DNA from: an uncultured Akkermansia sp.
Lineage (GTDB): Bacteria; Verrucomicrobiota; Verrucomicrobiia; Verrucomicrobiales; Akkermansiaceae
Direction: 5' to 3'
DNA: 49,696 nt
NCBI GenBank assembly: GCA_947601655.1
Contig: CANQGG010000012.1
Coordinates: forward strand, 1-49,696
Below, one piece after another: positions 37,886 to 46,854 of this stretch (position 1 is the stretch's first letter; every line of letters starts with the position of its first letter). The notes under the pieces were generated by a model. It did no database searches. It saw nothing but the letters and a program-made list of their open reading frames with translations, and was not told where the DNA came from. The position numbers and the translations under genes were made by a program.

Positions 37886-40800
37886 ATGGCGTTCGCGCAC
37901 CTGCATGTACATACAGAGTATTCCTTGCTGGATGGGATGATCCGAACGGATCAGCTCATTGCGCGCTGCGAGGAGTTGGGAATGCACAGCGTGGCTATAA
38001 CGGACCACGGAAATGTGTACGGAGCTATTGAATTCCTCGTGAATGCAAAGAAGAGTAACAAGGAACGTATTAAGTGGAACAAAGAGCATCCGGAAGCGAT
38101 TAAGCCGCTCTTTAAGCCGATATTGGGTTGCGAAATCTACCTTTCTCCCACACCGCTGGAGGTAAAAAAACAGGTGCCTGGACGCAACAAATATACACAT
38201 CTCGTGTTGCTGTGCGAAAACAACCGCGGTTGGGCGAATCTCATCAAGCTCGTTTCTCGCGCACATCTGGAAGGCTTTTATTACAGACCGCGGGTGGATA
38301 TAAAAACGCTCCGGGAGTTCAGTGAGGGACTGATCTGCCTCACCGGGTGCATATCAGGACCATTGCAGGAGTGGATACTCCAGGGGCAGACGGAGAAAGC
38401 GGAGGAAACCCTCGGTGAGCTGCTGGATATCTACGGTAGGGACAACCTTTTTGTAGAATTGCAGGACCATGGATTGGAGGAGGAACGTCGCTGCACACCG
38501 GAACTTGTGCGCATAGCTCGCAAGTACGATGTGGGGATCGTGGTGACCAATGATGCTCACTTCTTGAAGGCGGAGGATCACGATGCACACGATATTCTCA
38601 TCTGCGTGGGAACTGGCAACAAGCGGGAGGACACCAAGCGCGTGCATTACCCCGCGAGTTCTTATCTCAAGAGCGATGAAGAAATGCGCGAACTCTTCCC
38701 GGATCTGCCGGAAGCGTATGAAAATACTGTACGTATCGCTGAACGCTGCAATGTTTCCATCAAGCTGGATTCCACCTCCACCGACCGTTATCCGGAATTT
38801 GCTACGCCGGATGGATCGCCGCGGGAAGAATATCTGCGCCGCATTTGTTATGAAGGTCTCGCTCGCCGATACGGGCAGGAACGCGCCGATACGGATCAGG
38901 AGTTACGCGAGCGTTTGGATCGTGAGTTGAGTATTATCAATCAGTTGCGCTTTGCCAGTTATTTCCTCATCACTGCCGATTTCATTAACTGGGCGAAGGA
39001 TCATGACATCCCCGTCGGGCCCGGGCGAGGTTCGGCCGCCGGGTCGTTAGTGGCGTACTGCATGCGCATCACTAACATAGATCCCATCAAGTTCGGATTA
39101 CTCTTTGAGCGATTCCTCAACCCGGAGCGTGTTAGTCCGCCGGATATTGATATCGATTTTTGCCAGACACGACGTCCTGAAGTCATTGATTATGTACGCG
39201 AAAAATATGGTGAACGTGCTGTAACCCACATTATTACTTACGGTACCATGGGTGCCAAGTCAGTGGTGCGTGATGTGGCGCGCGTGTTGGATATGAGTTA
39301 CAGCGAAAGTGATCGTGTGGCGAAGCAGATCGAAAACGGACCGAAGGTAACCCTGGAGAGCAGCTACAAGAACAATGAGGAGCTGCGCAAGATGATTGAA
39401 GATAAGGAAGACTATGGAGAGATGTGGAAGTATGCTCTCAAGCTGGAGGGCACCATCCGTAACGTCGGGATGCACGCGGCGGGTGTAGTGATTGGCGACC
39501 GCAATCTGGATGAGTATGTGGCGCTCACTCGTGACAATCTCAGCAATCCCCAGGGGGAGGTGGTGGCGCAGTGCGACATGGATGCTATCTACAACGCCGG
39601 ATTGCTGAAGATGGACTTTCTAGGCCTCAAGACGCTCACGGTAATGAAGGATGCGGAGCGCTACGTTCGCTGGCGTGTACCTGATTTTCGATACGACGCC
39701 GTGGATATTGAGGATGCAGAGACACTAGCTCTGCTGAACCGAGGAGAAACAATGGGGGTGTTTCAGCTGGAAAGTGCCGGGATGGTGGATACCTGTCGCC
39801 GATACGGGATTGAAAAGATTGACGACATCATAGCTTTGCTTGCCCTGTATCGTCCAGGGGCCATGCAGTTCATCGACGACATGATTGCCGTGAAAAAGGG
39901 TGAGAAAAAAGCAGAATATGAACACCCATTGCTTGAGGAAGTTTCTGCCCCTACCTACGGCGTGATGATTTATCAGGAGCAAGTGCAGGCGGCAGCAAAA
40001 CTGCTGGCCGGTTATAGTCTCGGAGGTGCAGATCTGTTGCGTCGTGCCATGGGCCACAAAGATCAGAAGGAAATGGACGAACAAAGGGCGCGTTTTGTGC
40101 AGGGATGCTTTGAAACCAACGGCATAGATGCTGCTACAGCCAATGCTATTTTCGACAAGATTCAGAAATTTGCCGGTTATGGCTTCAACAAGTCGCATTC
40201 AGCCTGTTATGGACACATCTCGTACTGGACGGCCTATCTTAAGGCACACTACCCGGTGGAATTTCTCTGTGGGTTGATGTCCAATGAAGCGGTCAACGAG
40301 AAAATCGGGGTGTTTATTCAGGAAGCAAACCGCATGGGTATTGAGGTGTTAGGTCCCTGTGTCAATCACTCGGGCGTGAAGTTCCAGCCTGAAACTTTGT
40401 CTAATGGGCGTCTCGCCGTACGTTTTGGTCTTGCTGCAGTCAAGAGTATGAGCGCTGAAACAGTGCGCGGTATTGTAGAGGAGAGGGAAAAGAACGGTCC
40501 TTACAAAAGTTTGGAAGACCTTTGCTACCGGATTCCCAGCCAGAGTCTTCGCCGCAACCAGATTGAGGTGTTGGTGCAGTGCGGAGCGTTCGACTGGATG
40601 CATTGTGCCCGAGCCCAGATCTTCGAGGACATTGAACGCTGTATGGGAGGAGCTGCTGTCATGCATCGCGACAATGAAGCCGGGCAGATGGCGCTCTTTA
40701 ATGTGCTCGACACAGCTCCCGTGAAAAACAAGGCTCAGGACACGATGCGGGAGTGGCCCAAGGAACGTCGCCTTGAGGACGAGAAGAACCTTACCGGCTT

Positions 40801-41407
40801 CTATTTTACGGGTAATCCACTTGATTCCATGCGTGGCATCATTGACAAACCGGGCATCGTTTCCATCGGTTCCCTCTCGGAGCTTTCTCGTGAAGAATTG
40901 CGCACCGTGAAAGATATGGCCGGCATGATTCGCAACGTGGTGATCCGTACATCAAAAAATTCTGGGCAGCGTTTTGCCGTCATCACGGTAGAAGATTTTA
41001 CCGGCATTACAGAGTGCCTCGTATGGGGAGACGCGTATTCCAAAGCCAATGCTGTGGAAGGATTGTTGCAGGAGGGAAATTTCGTGCGTTTCCGCGCGAA
41101 AATTACGGACGATGAACGCAGTGGCGGCAAGCGGGTTTCAGTCAATTCAATCGAGCTTATCTCCTCTTCAAGACGTGCAAGAGACACTCGCAAGACGCAA
41201 CATTTCGAACTCAGTCTTCTGACTACTCGCCACGACGCGGGGGATCTGGCGAAAATCCGCGAGGTGCTTATGCAGTATCCGGGGTCGGTGCCGGTGCAAA
41301 TCACCATCCGCAATTCGCTGGGCAATACCGTCCGTCTCGAACTGGGAAAGGAATTCAGCGTGGAGCTTTCCCCTGAACTGGAAACCGCGCTTTCCATGTA
41401 TTCCTGA
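37886..41407 (+). CDS. dnaE: DNA polymerase III subunit alpha
   Basis: Replicative polymerase subunit, 1173 residues, normal for DnaE1. The N-terminal PHP domain begins FAHLHVHTEYSLLDG with its metal His residues. The polymerase active site PDIDIDF is at about 419-425, with catalytic Asp422 and Asp424. Upstream is GPGRGSAAGSLV and downstream GFNKSHSACYG in the fingers. A helix-hairpin-helix region follows near 850-900 and an OB fold at about 1010-1090 (MAGMIRNVVIRTSKNSGQRFAVITVED). The start is fixed by a promoter 6 bases upstream. lepB follows after 49 bases with its own promoter. Confidence 0.97.
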   Translation: MAFAHLHVHTEYSLLDGMIRTDQLIARCEELGMHSVAITDHGNVYGAIEFLVNAKKSNKERIKWNKEHPEAIKPLFKPILGCEIYLSPTPLEVKKQVPGRNKYTHLVLLCENNRGWANLIKLVSRAHLEGFYYRPRVDIKTLREFSEGLICLTGCISGPLQEWILQGQTEKAEETLGELLDIYGRDNLFVELQDHGLEEERRCTPELVRIARKYDVGIVVTNDAHFLKAEDHDAHDILICVGTGNKREDTKRVHYPASSYLKSDEEMRELFPDLPEAYENTVRIAERCNVSIKLDSTSTDRYPEFATPDGSPREEYLRRICYEGLARRYGQERADTDQELRERLDRELSIINQLRFASYFLITADFINWAKDHDIPVGPGRGSAAGSLVAYCMRITNIDPIKFGLLFERFLNPERVSPPDIDIDFCQTRRPEVIDYVREKYGERAVTHIITYGTMGAKSVVRDVARVLDMSYSESDRVAKQIENGPKVTLESSYKNNEELRKMIEDKEDYGEMWKYALKLEGTIRNVGMHAAGVVIGDRNLDEYVALTRDNLSNPQGEVVAQCDMDAIYNAGLLKMDFLGLKTLTVMKDAERYVRWRVPDFRYDAVDIEDAETLALLNRGETMGVFQLESAGMVDTCRRYGIEKIDDIIALLALYRPGAMQFIDDMIAVKKGEKKAEYEHPLLEEVSAPTYGVMIYQEQVQAAAKLLAGYSLGGADLLRRAMGHKDQKEMDEQRARFVQGCFETNGIDAATANAIFDKIQKFAGYGFNKSHSACYGHISYWTAYLKAHYPVEFLCGLMSNEAVNEKIGVFIQEANRMGIEVLGPCVNHSGVKFQPETLSNGRLAVRFGLAAVKSMSAETVRGIVEEREKNGPYKSLEDLCYRIPSQSLRRNQIEVLVQCGAFDWMHCARAQIFEDIERCMGGAAVMHRDNEAGQMALFNVLDTAPVKNKAQDTMREWPKERRLEDEKNLTGFYFTGNPLDSMRGIIDKPGIVSIGSLSELSREELRTVKDMAGMIRNVVIRTSKNSGQRFAVITVEDFTGITECLVWGDAYSKANAVEGLLQEGNFVRFRAKITDDERSGGKRVSVNSIELISSSRRARDTRKTQHFELSLLTTRHDAGDLAKIREVLMQYPGSVPVQITIRNSLGNTVRLELGKEFSVELSPELETALSMYS

Positions 41408-41415
41408 GTTTTTCT

Positions 41416-41443
41416 TTGCCATCAATGCCGGAACGTGTAGAAT
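41416..41443 (+). promoter_or_regulatory. Promoter of lepB, short leader
   Basis: -35 TTGCCA (41416-41421), 16-bp spacer, -10 TAGAAT (41438-41443), then 13 bases to ATG 41457. The leader is about 6 bases. It lies just after the dnaE stop. Confidence 0.65.
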
Positions 41444-41456
41444 AGAGCCTGACGCC

Positions 41457-42698
41457 ATGCGAAAAATCATGACAGGTATCCTGCTTTTCCTTCTTACTCT
41501 GTTCAACGGGACAGTGGACTCCTTTTTTACGTGGTTTTTGCCTCGTTGGCGTCGTGTCGGCAATGAGCTGGCCGCCCAGCTCTCCCACACCCTGCACCAC
41601 TTCAAGCCGGAAATTCCATTGGAGCGACAGCAGATTATGCAGCTCGACATCCGTCGCTTGCGCCGAGCTCTTCTCCTCTGGCGTCGCAGTGAGGTGCAAC
41701 GCCTTACTGCCGAACTTCGGGAAAGGTATTTGAAGACCTCCTTCCTGCGCTCTCCCGGCTGGGTTGAGTCCATTGAATCGATCGTAGTTGTTCTTGTAGT
41801 TCTACTTGGACTTCGAGCCTACTACGTGCAGCCCTTTCGCATTCCTACCAATTCCATGTGGCCAAGTCTCAACGGGATTGTCGTTCACGCAGTAGATGAA
41901 ATTCCCTCACTCCCCCGGCGAGTATGGGATAAGGTCACTCTTGGAAGTTCGTATGTGGATGTGAAGGCCGATCGGAACAAGAGCCTTGTTCGTTGGCGGG
42001 ATGAACGCTACGCCTTGCTTTTCACCCGCACGATTCTGGAGTTCGACGATGGTAGTCAGGTCGAGGTTCCTGCCTCCACTGGCACGGTGTTGCAGTATTT
42101 GCGCGATCGCGGGAAAATCGCCCAGGATCCGACCGGATCTCATTTCACCATCCCCTTTGCTGCCGGGGAAACCATCATGCGCGCGCGCATCGATGCGGGA
42201 GACATGGTGCTGGCAGATCGTATCAGCTACCAATTTCGTTTGCCGAAGCGCGGCGAGGCATTTGTATTTGATACGCGAGGCATCAATACTTCCAGTTCTC
42301 AGCTGCGCGACCAGGCTGCCGCGACTCACTACATCAAGCGCCTTTGCGCTCTGCCAGGGGATTTTGTGAGCATCCGTTCCCCGCAGCTCCTCGTCAATGG
42401 ACGACCGATCACGGAGTCCGGCATTGCACGAGTGGCGGCGGCACGTGCGCCCTACAAGTCGGAGGGCTATCATGCGCTTTCTCCTTTGCGGGTTCCCGGG
42501 GCGTACTTGACGACTGGCAGCCGAGTCCATCTCGCCAGACCGTCACAGTTTTTCCTCGGGGAGTACCTCGCCCTCGGTGACAACACCACCAATTCCCTTG
42601 ATTCCCGCTACTGGGGACCTGTGCGGCAATTTAACATCCTGGGTCCGGCGTGCTTTACGCTCTGGCCCTTTACCTCTCACTGGGGAAGTATTGATTGA
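41457..42698 (+). CDS. lepB: Signal peptidase I, enlarged
   Basis: Membrane-bound Ser/Lys protease that removes signal peptides from exported proteins. It has 413 residues. Two membrane segments (about 5-28 and 105-121) flank a basic cytoplasmic stretch. The catalytic Ser133 is in RIPTNSMWPSL and the general base Lys294 is in HYIKRLCALPGD; the C-terminal box reads FFLGEYLALGDNTTNSLDSRYWG. About 160 residues lie between Ser and Lys, against about 55 in E. coli, so there is an insertion of roughly 100 residues. It is followed 4 bases later by a squalene/phytoene synthase gene. Confidence 0.93.
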   Translation: MRKIMTGILLFLLTLFNGTVDSFFTWFLPRWRRVGNELAAQLSHTLHHFKPEIPLERQQIMQLDIRRLRRALLLWRRSEVQRLTAELRERYLKTSFLRSPGWVESIESIVVVLVVLLGLRAYYVQPFRIPTNSMWPSLNGIVVHAVDEIPSLPRRVWDKVTLGSSYVDVKADRNKSLVRWRDERYALLFTRTILEFDDGSQVEVPASTGTVLQYLRDRGKIAQDPTGSHFTIPFAAGETIMRARIDAGDMVLADRISYQFRLPKRGEAFVFDTRGINTSSSQLRDQAAATHYIKRLCALPGDFVSIRSPQLLVNGRPITESGIARVAAARAPYKSEGYHALSPLRVPGAYLTTGSRVHLARPSQFFLGEYLALGDNTTNSLDSRYWGPVRQFNILGPACFTLWPFTSHWGSID

Positions 42699-42702
42699 CA
42701 GT

Positions 42703-43623
42703 ATGAATGAAAGTGCAGAAGCAGATGCCATCACGCGCAATGCGAAGTCCAACCTGGCCTTCACCCTGGTGAACTTGCCGGAGGAGCGCCGCCGCCACAT
42801 GGCGCAGTTTTATGCATTCTGCCGTATTATTGATGATATCGTGGATGAGCCTGTGCTTTCGGGTTCCGCTGAGCGACATGCTGCTCTCGATCGCTGGGTT
42901 GCTGTCATCACCCATGCTGCTCAGCCGACTCCAGGCATTGAGGAGGAAGTACAGACAATGTTACGGGAGGTGGAGCCGGATCCCGCGCCCATGCTTCAGC
43001 TCATTGAGGGATGCCGTGGGGATATTGATCAGAAGCAGCCGGAGACGCGTGAGGATATGCTGGCCTACGCGTACAAGGTAGCGTCATGCGTCGGTATCAC
43101 AGCGGCAGAGGTGATGGGAGCGAGTAATGCCGCCAAAAGCTATGCCGTTGCTCTGGGCTACGCCTTGCAACTCGTGAACATCCTGCGTGATGTGGCAGAG
43201 GATTGCCGAAAGTACGGGCGCGTCTACCTTCCTGCGAAGGATATGCAGTTCTTCGGCGTGAGTCTCGAGGATTTGAAGGAGCAACGTTACAATTATCGCA
43301 TGCGCCAGTTGTTGGCATATGAAGCTGCCATCGCTGAAAAATTCTTTGGCGAAGCGGAGGAGAGATACCAGGCGCTCAGTGTGGAGGATCGCAACGCCCT
43401 CATCCCCGCCCAGGCCATGAGCCTCATTTACCACACGATTCTGGAGAAGATGCAGGCGGATGAGTACAGAGTGTTTGAGCGTCGGTATGCGGTGGGAAAT
43501 TTCCGTAAGTTGTGGTTCCTGCTGCGCGCGCGCATGGGCACTGTGGAACTTCCCCTGCCTTTGCCTAGTCTTGCTGACTGGAGCTTTCTGAAGAACGATC
43601 ATTCTGACGAGAAAAAGTCCTGA
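42703..43623 (+). CDS. Squalene/phytoene synthase family protein
   Basis: Condenses two prenyl diphosphates head to head (squalene, hydroxysqualene or phytoene type). It has 306 residues from ATG 42703, four bases after the lepB stop; longer frames overlap lepB. Both Asp-rich motifs are intact: DDIVDE at 44-49 and NILRDVAEDCRKYGRVYLP with Asp163 and Asp167. Which product is made cannot be decided here because no other hopanoid or carotenoid gene is in the window; HpnC, HpnD and CrtB are all possible. It is co-transcribed with lepB and the next lipoprotein gene. Confidence 0.87.
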   Translation: MNESAEADAITRNAKSNLAFTLVNLPEERRRHMAQFYAFCRIIDDIVDEPVLSGSAERHAALDRWVAVITHAAQPTPGIEEEVQTMLREVEPDPAPMLQLIEGCRGDIDQKQPETREDMLAYAYKVASCVGITAAEVMGASNAAKSYAVALGYALQLVNILRDVAEDCRKYGRVYLPAKDMQFFGVSLEDLKEQRYNYRMRQLLAYEAAIAEKFFGEAEERYQALSVEDRNALIPAQAMSLIYHTILEKMQADEYRVFERRYAVGNFRKLWFLLRARMGTVELPLPLPSLADWSFLKNDHSDEKKS

Positions 43624-44186
43624 TGAAACTGATTAAAAAGTTGTGTCTTTTCCCGGCAGTCGCCATCAGCTGCATGCTCGCCGTTAGCTGCGTGCGCCAT
43701 TCCTCCTTGCGCTACATCACTGATCTGCCTCTCAAGGATGTGGCTCTGCCGAATATGGCCTGGGAGCATAGTCCCATGCGAGCTCATTCTCAATACCTTC
43801 TTCATGGCGCCAATTCGGGCAGGGAACGTAAGAACCGCCTCGGCGATTATTATTTTGTGGAGTGGTACGATGGCTGTCCCGACGCCCCAACCCGTATTGA
43901 GATGCTCTATACCCAGGCCGCTACGGCTTCTCGCGTCCTCTCCCGCTCCATCCATTATACCACGCCGCGCATGTTTCGCGGGATTCGGCGAACAAGATTC
44001 GTATTCAATGGTTCAGACCGTGCAAGAAGGGGAGATGTGCTCAGCTGGCGCATCAATCTTTACGTGAACGATGAACAGGTTGATTCCCGTTGTTCTTACC
44101 TCTGGGACGACCAGCTGCCAAGTCTCCGACCCGCCACGCCGCCCTCCGCTGCGCCTTCTCCACCGTTATCGCACCCACAACATTGA
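43623..44186 (+). CDS. Lipoprotein of unknown function, end overlaps a convergent gene
   Basis: 187 residues. The signal peptide ends in lipobox LAVSC, with the lipidated Cys at about residue 23. The mature part has WYDGCPDAPTRIEMLYTQ and a strand-rich LSWRINLYVNDEQV segment, then a Pro/Ser/Ala tail. No family is recognised. The start overlaps the previous stop by one base (TGATG). The last 134 bases overlap the 3' end of the regulator gene on the other strand, so the Pro-rich tail may be shaped by that constraint. Confidence 0.77.
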   Translation: MKLIKKLCLFPAVAISCMLAVSCVRHSSLRYITDLPLKDVALPNMAWEHSPMRAHSQYLLHGANSGRERKNRLGDYYFVEWYDGCPDAPTRIEMLYTQAATASRVLSRSIHYTTPRMFRGIRRTRFVFNGSDRARRGDVLSWRINLYVNDEQVDSRCSYLWDDQLPSLRPATPPSAAPSPPLSHPQH

Positions 44187-45006
44187 AACGCAGCTGAGGG
44201 CTTTCTCCCTGAAGTTTAGATTGCACATTGAAGCGGATGCGCTGCGTGAGCTTGCTGTTCCAGAAGTCCGCATGAAGCTCTACGATCAGCGGCGCTGCAA
44301 CGCAGCTGATCGCTTGCACCAGTCGAGCTACCATTTCTTCCACCAGAGTGTGGTCGCTGTAGTCTAATTGCTGCCAGCTCACCGGCGCCGGAAGCCAGTC
44401 CAGTCGTCCCATCCTGCGCCATTTCCCTCCGTGCCATATTCCTCCCTCCGGCACGCTTTTCTCTCCTCCCAGATACACGCCCGCTACCCTTTCCCCCTCT
44501 TGGGTCAACGCTTCGGCTGCCCCCACAAATGCCGAGGCACAGTGAAAGGTCGCCGACAGGTGCGCACTGTACTCCTCCCACTCTTCTCCTATTCCTGTCC
44601 TGTTGCTGATCAGTCCTATGCTCCTTACCTTATCTCCCTCCTTCACCGCCTCTGCTACGCATCCCTCCAGACTCTGCGCTTCCAGCGCCGCATAGTTTCC
44701 CGTCCCAAGCAGTTTTCCATTCCCGCTCGGTTCCACCTGTTCCACGCGCACGTGAATCACTGCTGCACGTCGCTCAAGAATGATCCCCAATCTCCGCCCC
44801 ATCCCCCCACTGCATTCGTACACCTGTCCGGGTCTTCCCCCACGACTCTCCCTTCTTACAACTCGTACTTCGCCCTCTTTTCTCAGTTTTTTCAACACCT
44901 CATGCGCGGTCACACGACTTACCCCCACAGCCTTTGCCAGCTGAGCACAGCTTCCGCATCCCTGCTCCTGCAAGGAGCGCATAATCTTCTGTACTATCTC
45001 ACTCAC
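44053..45006 (-). CDS. ROK-like transcriptional regulator
   Basis: About 317 residues from GTG 45006 (VSEIVQKIMRSLQEQG); the frame runs to a TTG at 45054, but that lies inside the -35 box. The N-terminal winged helix-turn-helix (about 5-65) contains CAQLAKAVGVSRVTAHEVLKKL and a basic wing. The rest resembles a ROK/ASKHA fold that has lost kinase motifs; the segment AGVYLGGEKSVPEGGIWHGGKW matches the ROK glycine-rich region. ROK repressors usually sense sugars. A perfect dyad covers its promoter and start (45005-45029), suggesting autoregulation. The 3' end overlaps the lipoprotein gene on the plus strand. Confidence 0.75.
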   Translation of the reverse strand: MSEIVQKIMRSLQEQGCGSCAQLAKAVGVSRVTAHEVLKKLRKEGEVRVVRRESRGGRPGQVYECSGGMGRRLGIILERRAAVIHVRVEQVEPSGNGKLLGTGNYAALEAQSLEGCVAEAVKEGDKVRSIGLISNRTGIGEEWEEYSAHLSATFHCASAFVGAAEALTQEGERVAGVYLGGEKSVPEGGIWHGGKWRRMGRLDWLPAPVSWQQLDYSDHTLVEEMVARLVQAISCVAAPLIVELHADFWNSKLTQRIRFNVQSKLQGESPQLRFNVVGAITVEKAQRRAAWRVGDLAAGRPRGKNNGNQPVHRSRKD

Positions 45007-45029
45007 TTTGTAAAGTATATTTACAAAGT
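45005..45029. promoter_or_regulatory. Perfect 10-bp dyad operator over the regulator's start
   Basis: Arms ACTTTGTAAA (45005-45014) and TTTACAAAGT (45020-45029) separated by 5 bases. On the minus strand a TTGACA -35 lies at 45054-45049 with a poor -10 TTACTT (45031-45026), so the dyad spans the -10, the transcription start and the GTG start. It is the obvious binding site for the encoded regulator. Confidence 0.7.
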
Positions 45030-45147
45030 AACATATCCTTCTTTTCTGTGTCAAGACTTTTTTAGGAATCTTTGTTTATCAACAAATAAAAGAAGAATCA
45101 ATTGTTCTGAGAGCGCGTAATTCAGCAAAGGAGAGGGGAGAGAAAGC

Positions 45148-45176
45148 TGGACAGTGGGGACGAGGCGTGGTAGGAT
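45148..45176 (+). promoter_or_regulatory. Promoter of pyrG, very short leader
   Basis: -35 TGGACA (45148-45153), 17-bp spacer, -10 TAGGAT (45171-45176), then 12 bases to ATG 45189. Confidence 0.6.
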
Positions 45177-45188
45177 GCGGTTCGACCT

Positions 45189-46802
45189 ATGAAATACATT
45201 TTTGTGACAGGCGGTGTGGTCTCTTCGTTGGGCAAGGGCCTGGCGGCGGCGTCAATCGGTACATTGCTGGAGCATTGCGGGTTGGATGTAACGATGCAGA
45301 AGTTCGATCCGTATTTGAACATCGACCCAGGGACAATGAACCCGTACCAGCATGGGGAGGTTTACGTGCTGAATGACGGGGCGGAGACGGATCTGGATTT
45401 GGGACATTACGAGCGATTTGTGCACTGTCAGCTTTCACGGCTGAACAACCTGACGAGCGGCAAGGTGTTTGAGCATGTGCTGGAGAAAGAGAGGCGGGGG
45501 GATTACCTCGGCAAGACGGTGCAGTACATCCCGCACGTGACGGATGAGATCAAGCAGAGACTATATGATCTTGCAGAGGCAAACAAGGAGTGCGACGTGA
45601 TTATCACAGAGATCGGCGGGACGGTGGGGGATATCGAGGGTTACCTTTTCCTGGAGGCATTGCGGCAGTTTGCGTTAGAGGTAGGGCGTCAGAACTGCTG
45701 CTTCATCCATGTCACTCTGTTGCCGTACATCAAAGCGGCGGGAGAGACCAAGACTAAGCCGACGCAGCAGAGCGTTGCCAAGCTGCGTGAGATCGGCATC
45801 ATGCCGGACATCATCGTGTGCCGCACAGAGATGGATAATCTCACGGATGAGGAGAAGAAAAAGATCGGCATGTTCTGTAACGTAGCGCCGGATCACGTGG
45901 TGGCGTTTGCGGACGTGCGGCATTCGATCTACGAGTGCCCGATCGACCTGGGGCGCGACCGTGTGGATCGCATCGTGACTGAAGTTCTGGGTATTACAAC
46001 CCCGAAACCGAAGATGGATGACTGGCAGAAATTTGTCGGGCGTGTCATCCATCCTTCGCACAGCGTGCGCATTGCGGTGGTGGGTAAGTACATTTCTCTG
46101 CAGGATGCCTACAAGTCCATTTACGAGAGCTTCACACATGCCGGGGCGGCGAATGATTGCCGGGTGGAAATTATTCGCGTGGATGCCGAAGCGTTGGAGC
46201 ACAGCACGTGTCCGGAGATGATCGGAGAGGTGGATGGTATATTGGTGCCGGGCGGCTTTGGCGGGCGCGGCATAGAGGGCAAAATCATGGCGGTGCAGTA
46301 CGCGCGGGAGAAAGGCATACCTTTCCTGGGCATATGCCTCGGCATGCAGGTGGCGGTGATTGAATTCGCCCGCCACGTACTGGGACTCGCCGATGCTAAT
46401 TCCACCGAATTTGCCAAAGAGACATCAAACCCCGTCATTTGTCTTCAGGAAGAGCAGAAACACATCGAGAACATGGGCGCCACCATGCGCCTCGGCGCCT
46501 ACCCGGCGCACATTCTGCCCGGTACGCTCTGCAGCAAGCTGTATGAGGGGAGGGAAACCGTTTCCGAGCGTCATCGTCATCGCTATGAATTCAACGCAGA
46601 GTACCGGGAAGCTTGTGAAAAGGCAGGCCTCGTCATCTCCGCCGTGAACGATGAACACGGTCTCGTGGAAGTCGTTGAGTTGCCGGGACACCCGTTCTTC
46701 ATCGCGTGCCAATACCACCCCGAGTTCCAGAGCCGTCCCACTACTCCGCACCCGCTCTTCCAGGGACTTGTGGCGGCTGCGCTGGAGTACCGCCAGGCCT
46801 GA
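45189..46802 (+). CDS. pyrG: CTP synthase
   Basis: Makes CTP from UTP, ATP and glutamine. It has 537 residues, normal size. The N-terminal synthase domain opens [24 protein letters not shown] and has the [30 protein letters not shown] block. The glutaminase domain has the nucleophile Cys in FLGICLGMQ and the His/Glu pair in [11 protein letters not shown]. The start is set by a promoter 12 bases upstream. pyrD, another pyrimidine gene, lies 1.7 kb downstream on the same strand, separated by a symporter. Confidence 0.97.
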   Translation: MKYIFVTGGVVSSLGKGLAAASIGTLLEHCGLDVTMQKFDPYLNIDPGTMNPYQHGEVYVLNDGAETDLDLGHYERFVHCQLSRLNNLTSGKVFEHVLEKERRGDYLGKTVQYIPHVTDEIKQRLYDLAEANKECDVIITEIGGTVGDIEGYLFLEALRQFALEVGRQNCCFIHVTLLPYIKAAGETKTKPTQQSVAKLREIGIMPDIIVCRTEMDNLTDEEKKKIGMFCNVAPDHVVAFADVRHSIYECPIDLGRDRVDRIVTEVLGITTPKPKMDDWQKFVGRVIHPSHSVRIAVVGKYISLQDAYKSIYESFTHAGAANDCRVEIIRVDAEALEHSTCPEMIGEVDGILVPGGFGGRGIEGKIMAVQYAREKGIPFLGICLGMQVAVIEFARHVLGLADANSTEFAKETSNPVICLQEEQKHIENMGATMRLGAYPAHILPGTLCSKLYEGRETVSERHRHRYEFNAEYREACEKAGLVISAVNDEHGLVEVVELPGHPFFIACQYHPEFQSRPTTPHPLFQGLVAAALEYRQA

Positions 46803-46854
46803 TTTGCGGTGGATCTCGTCTTTTTCTCTCTCTCCCCATTCCTGCTGATTCTCC

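Noticed and set aside
37654..37887. 78-codon N-terminal extension of the degenerate Aas-like protein
   Set aside because: It crosses its own promoter and the dnaE promoter and shows no similarity to the paralogue's start.
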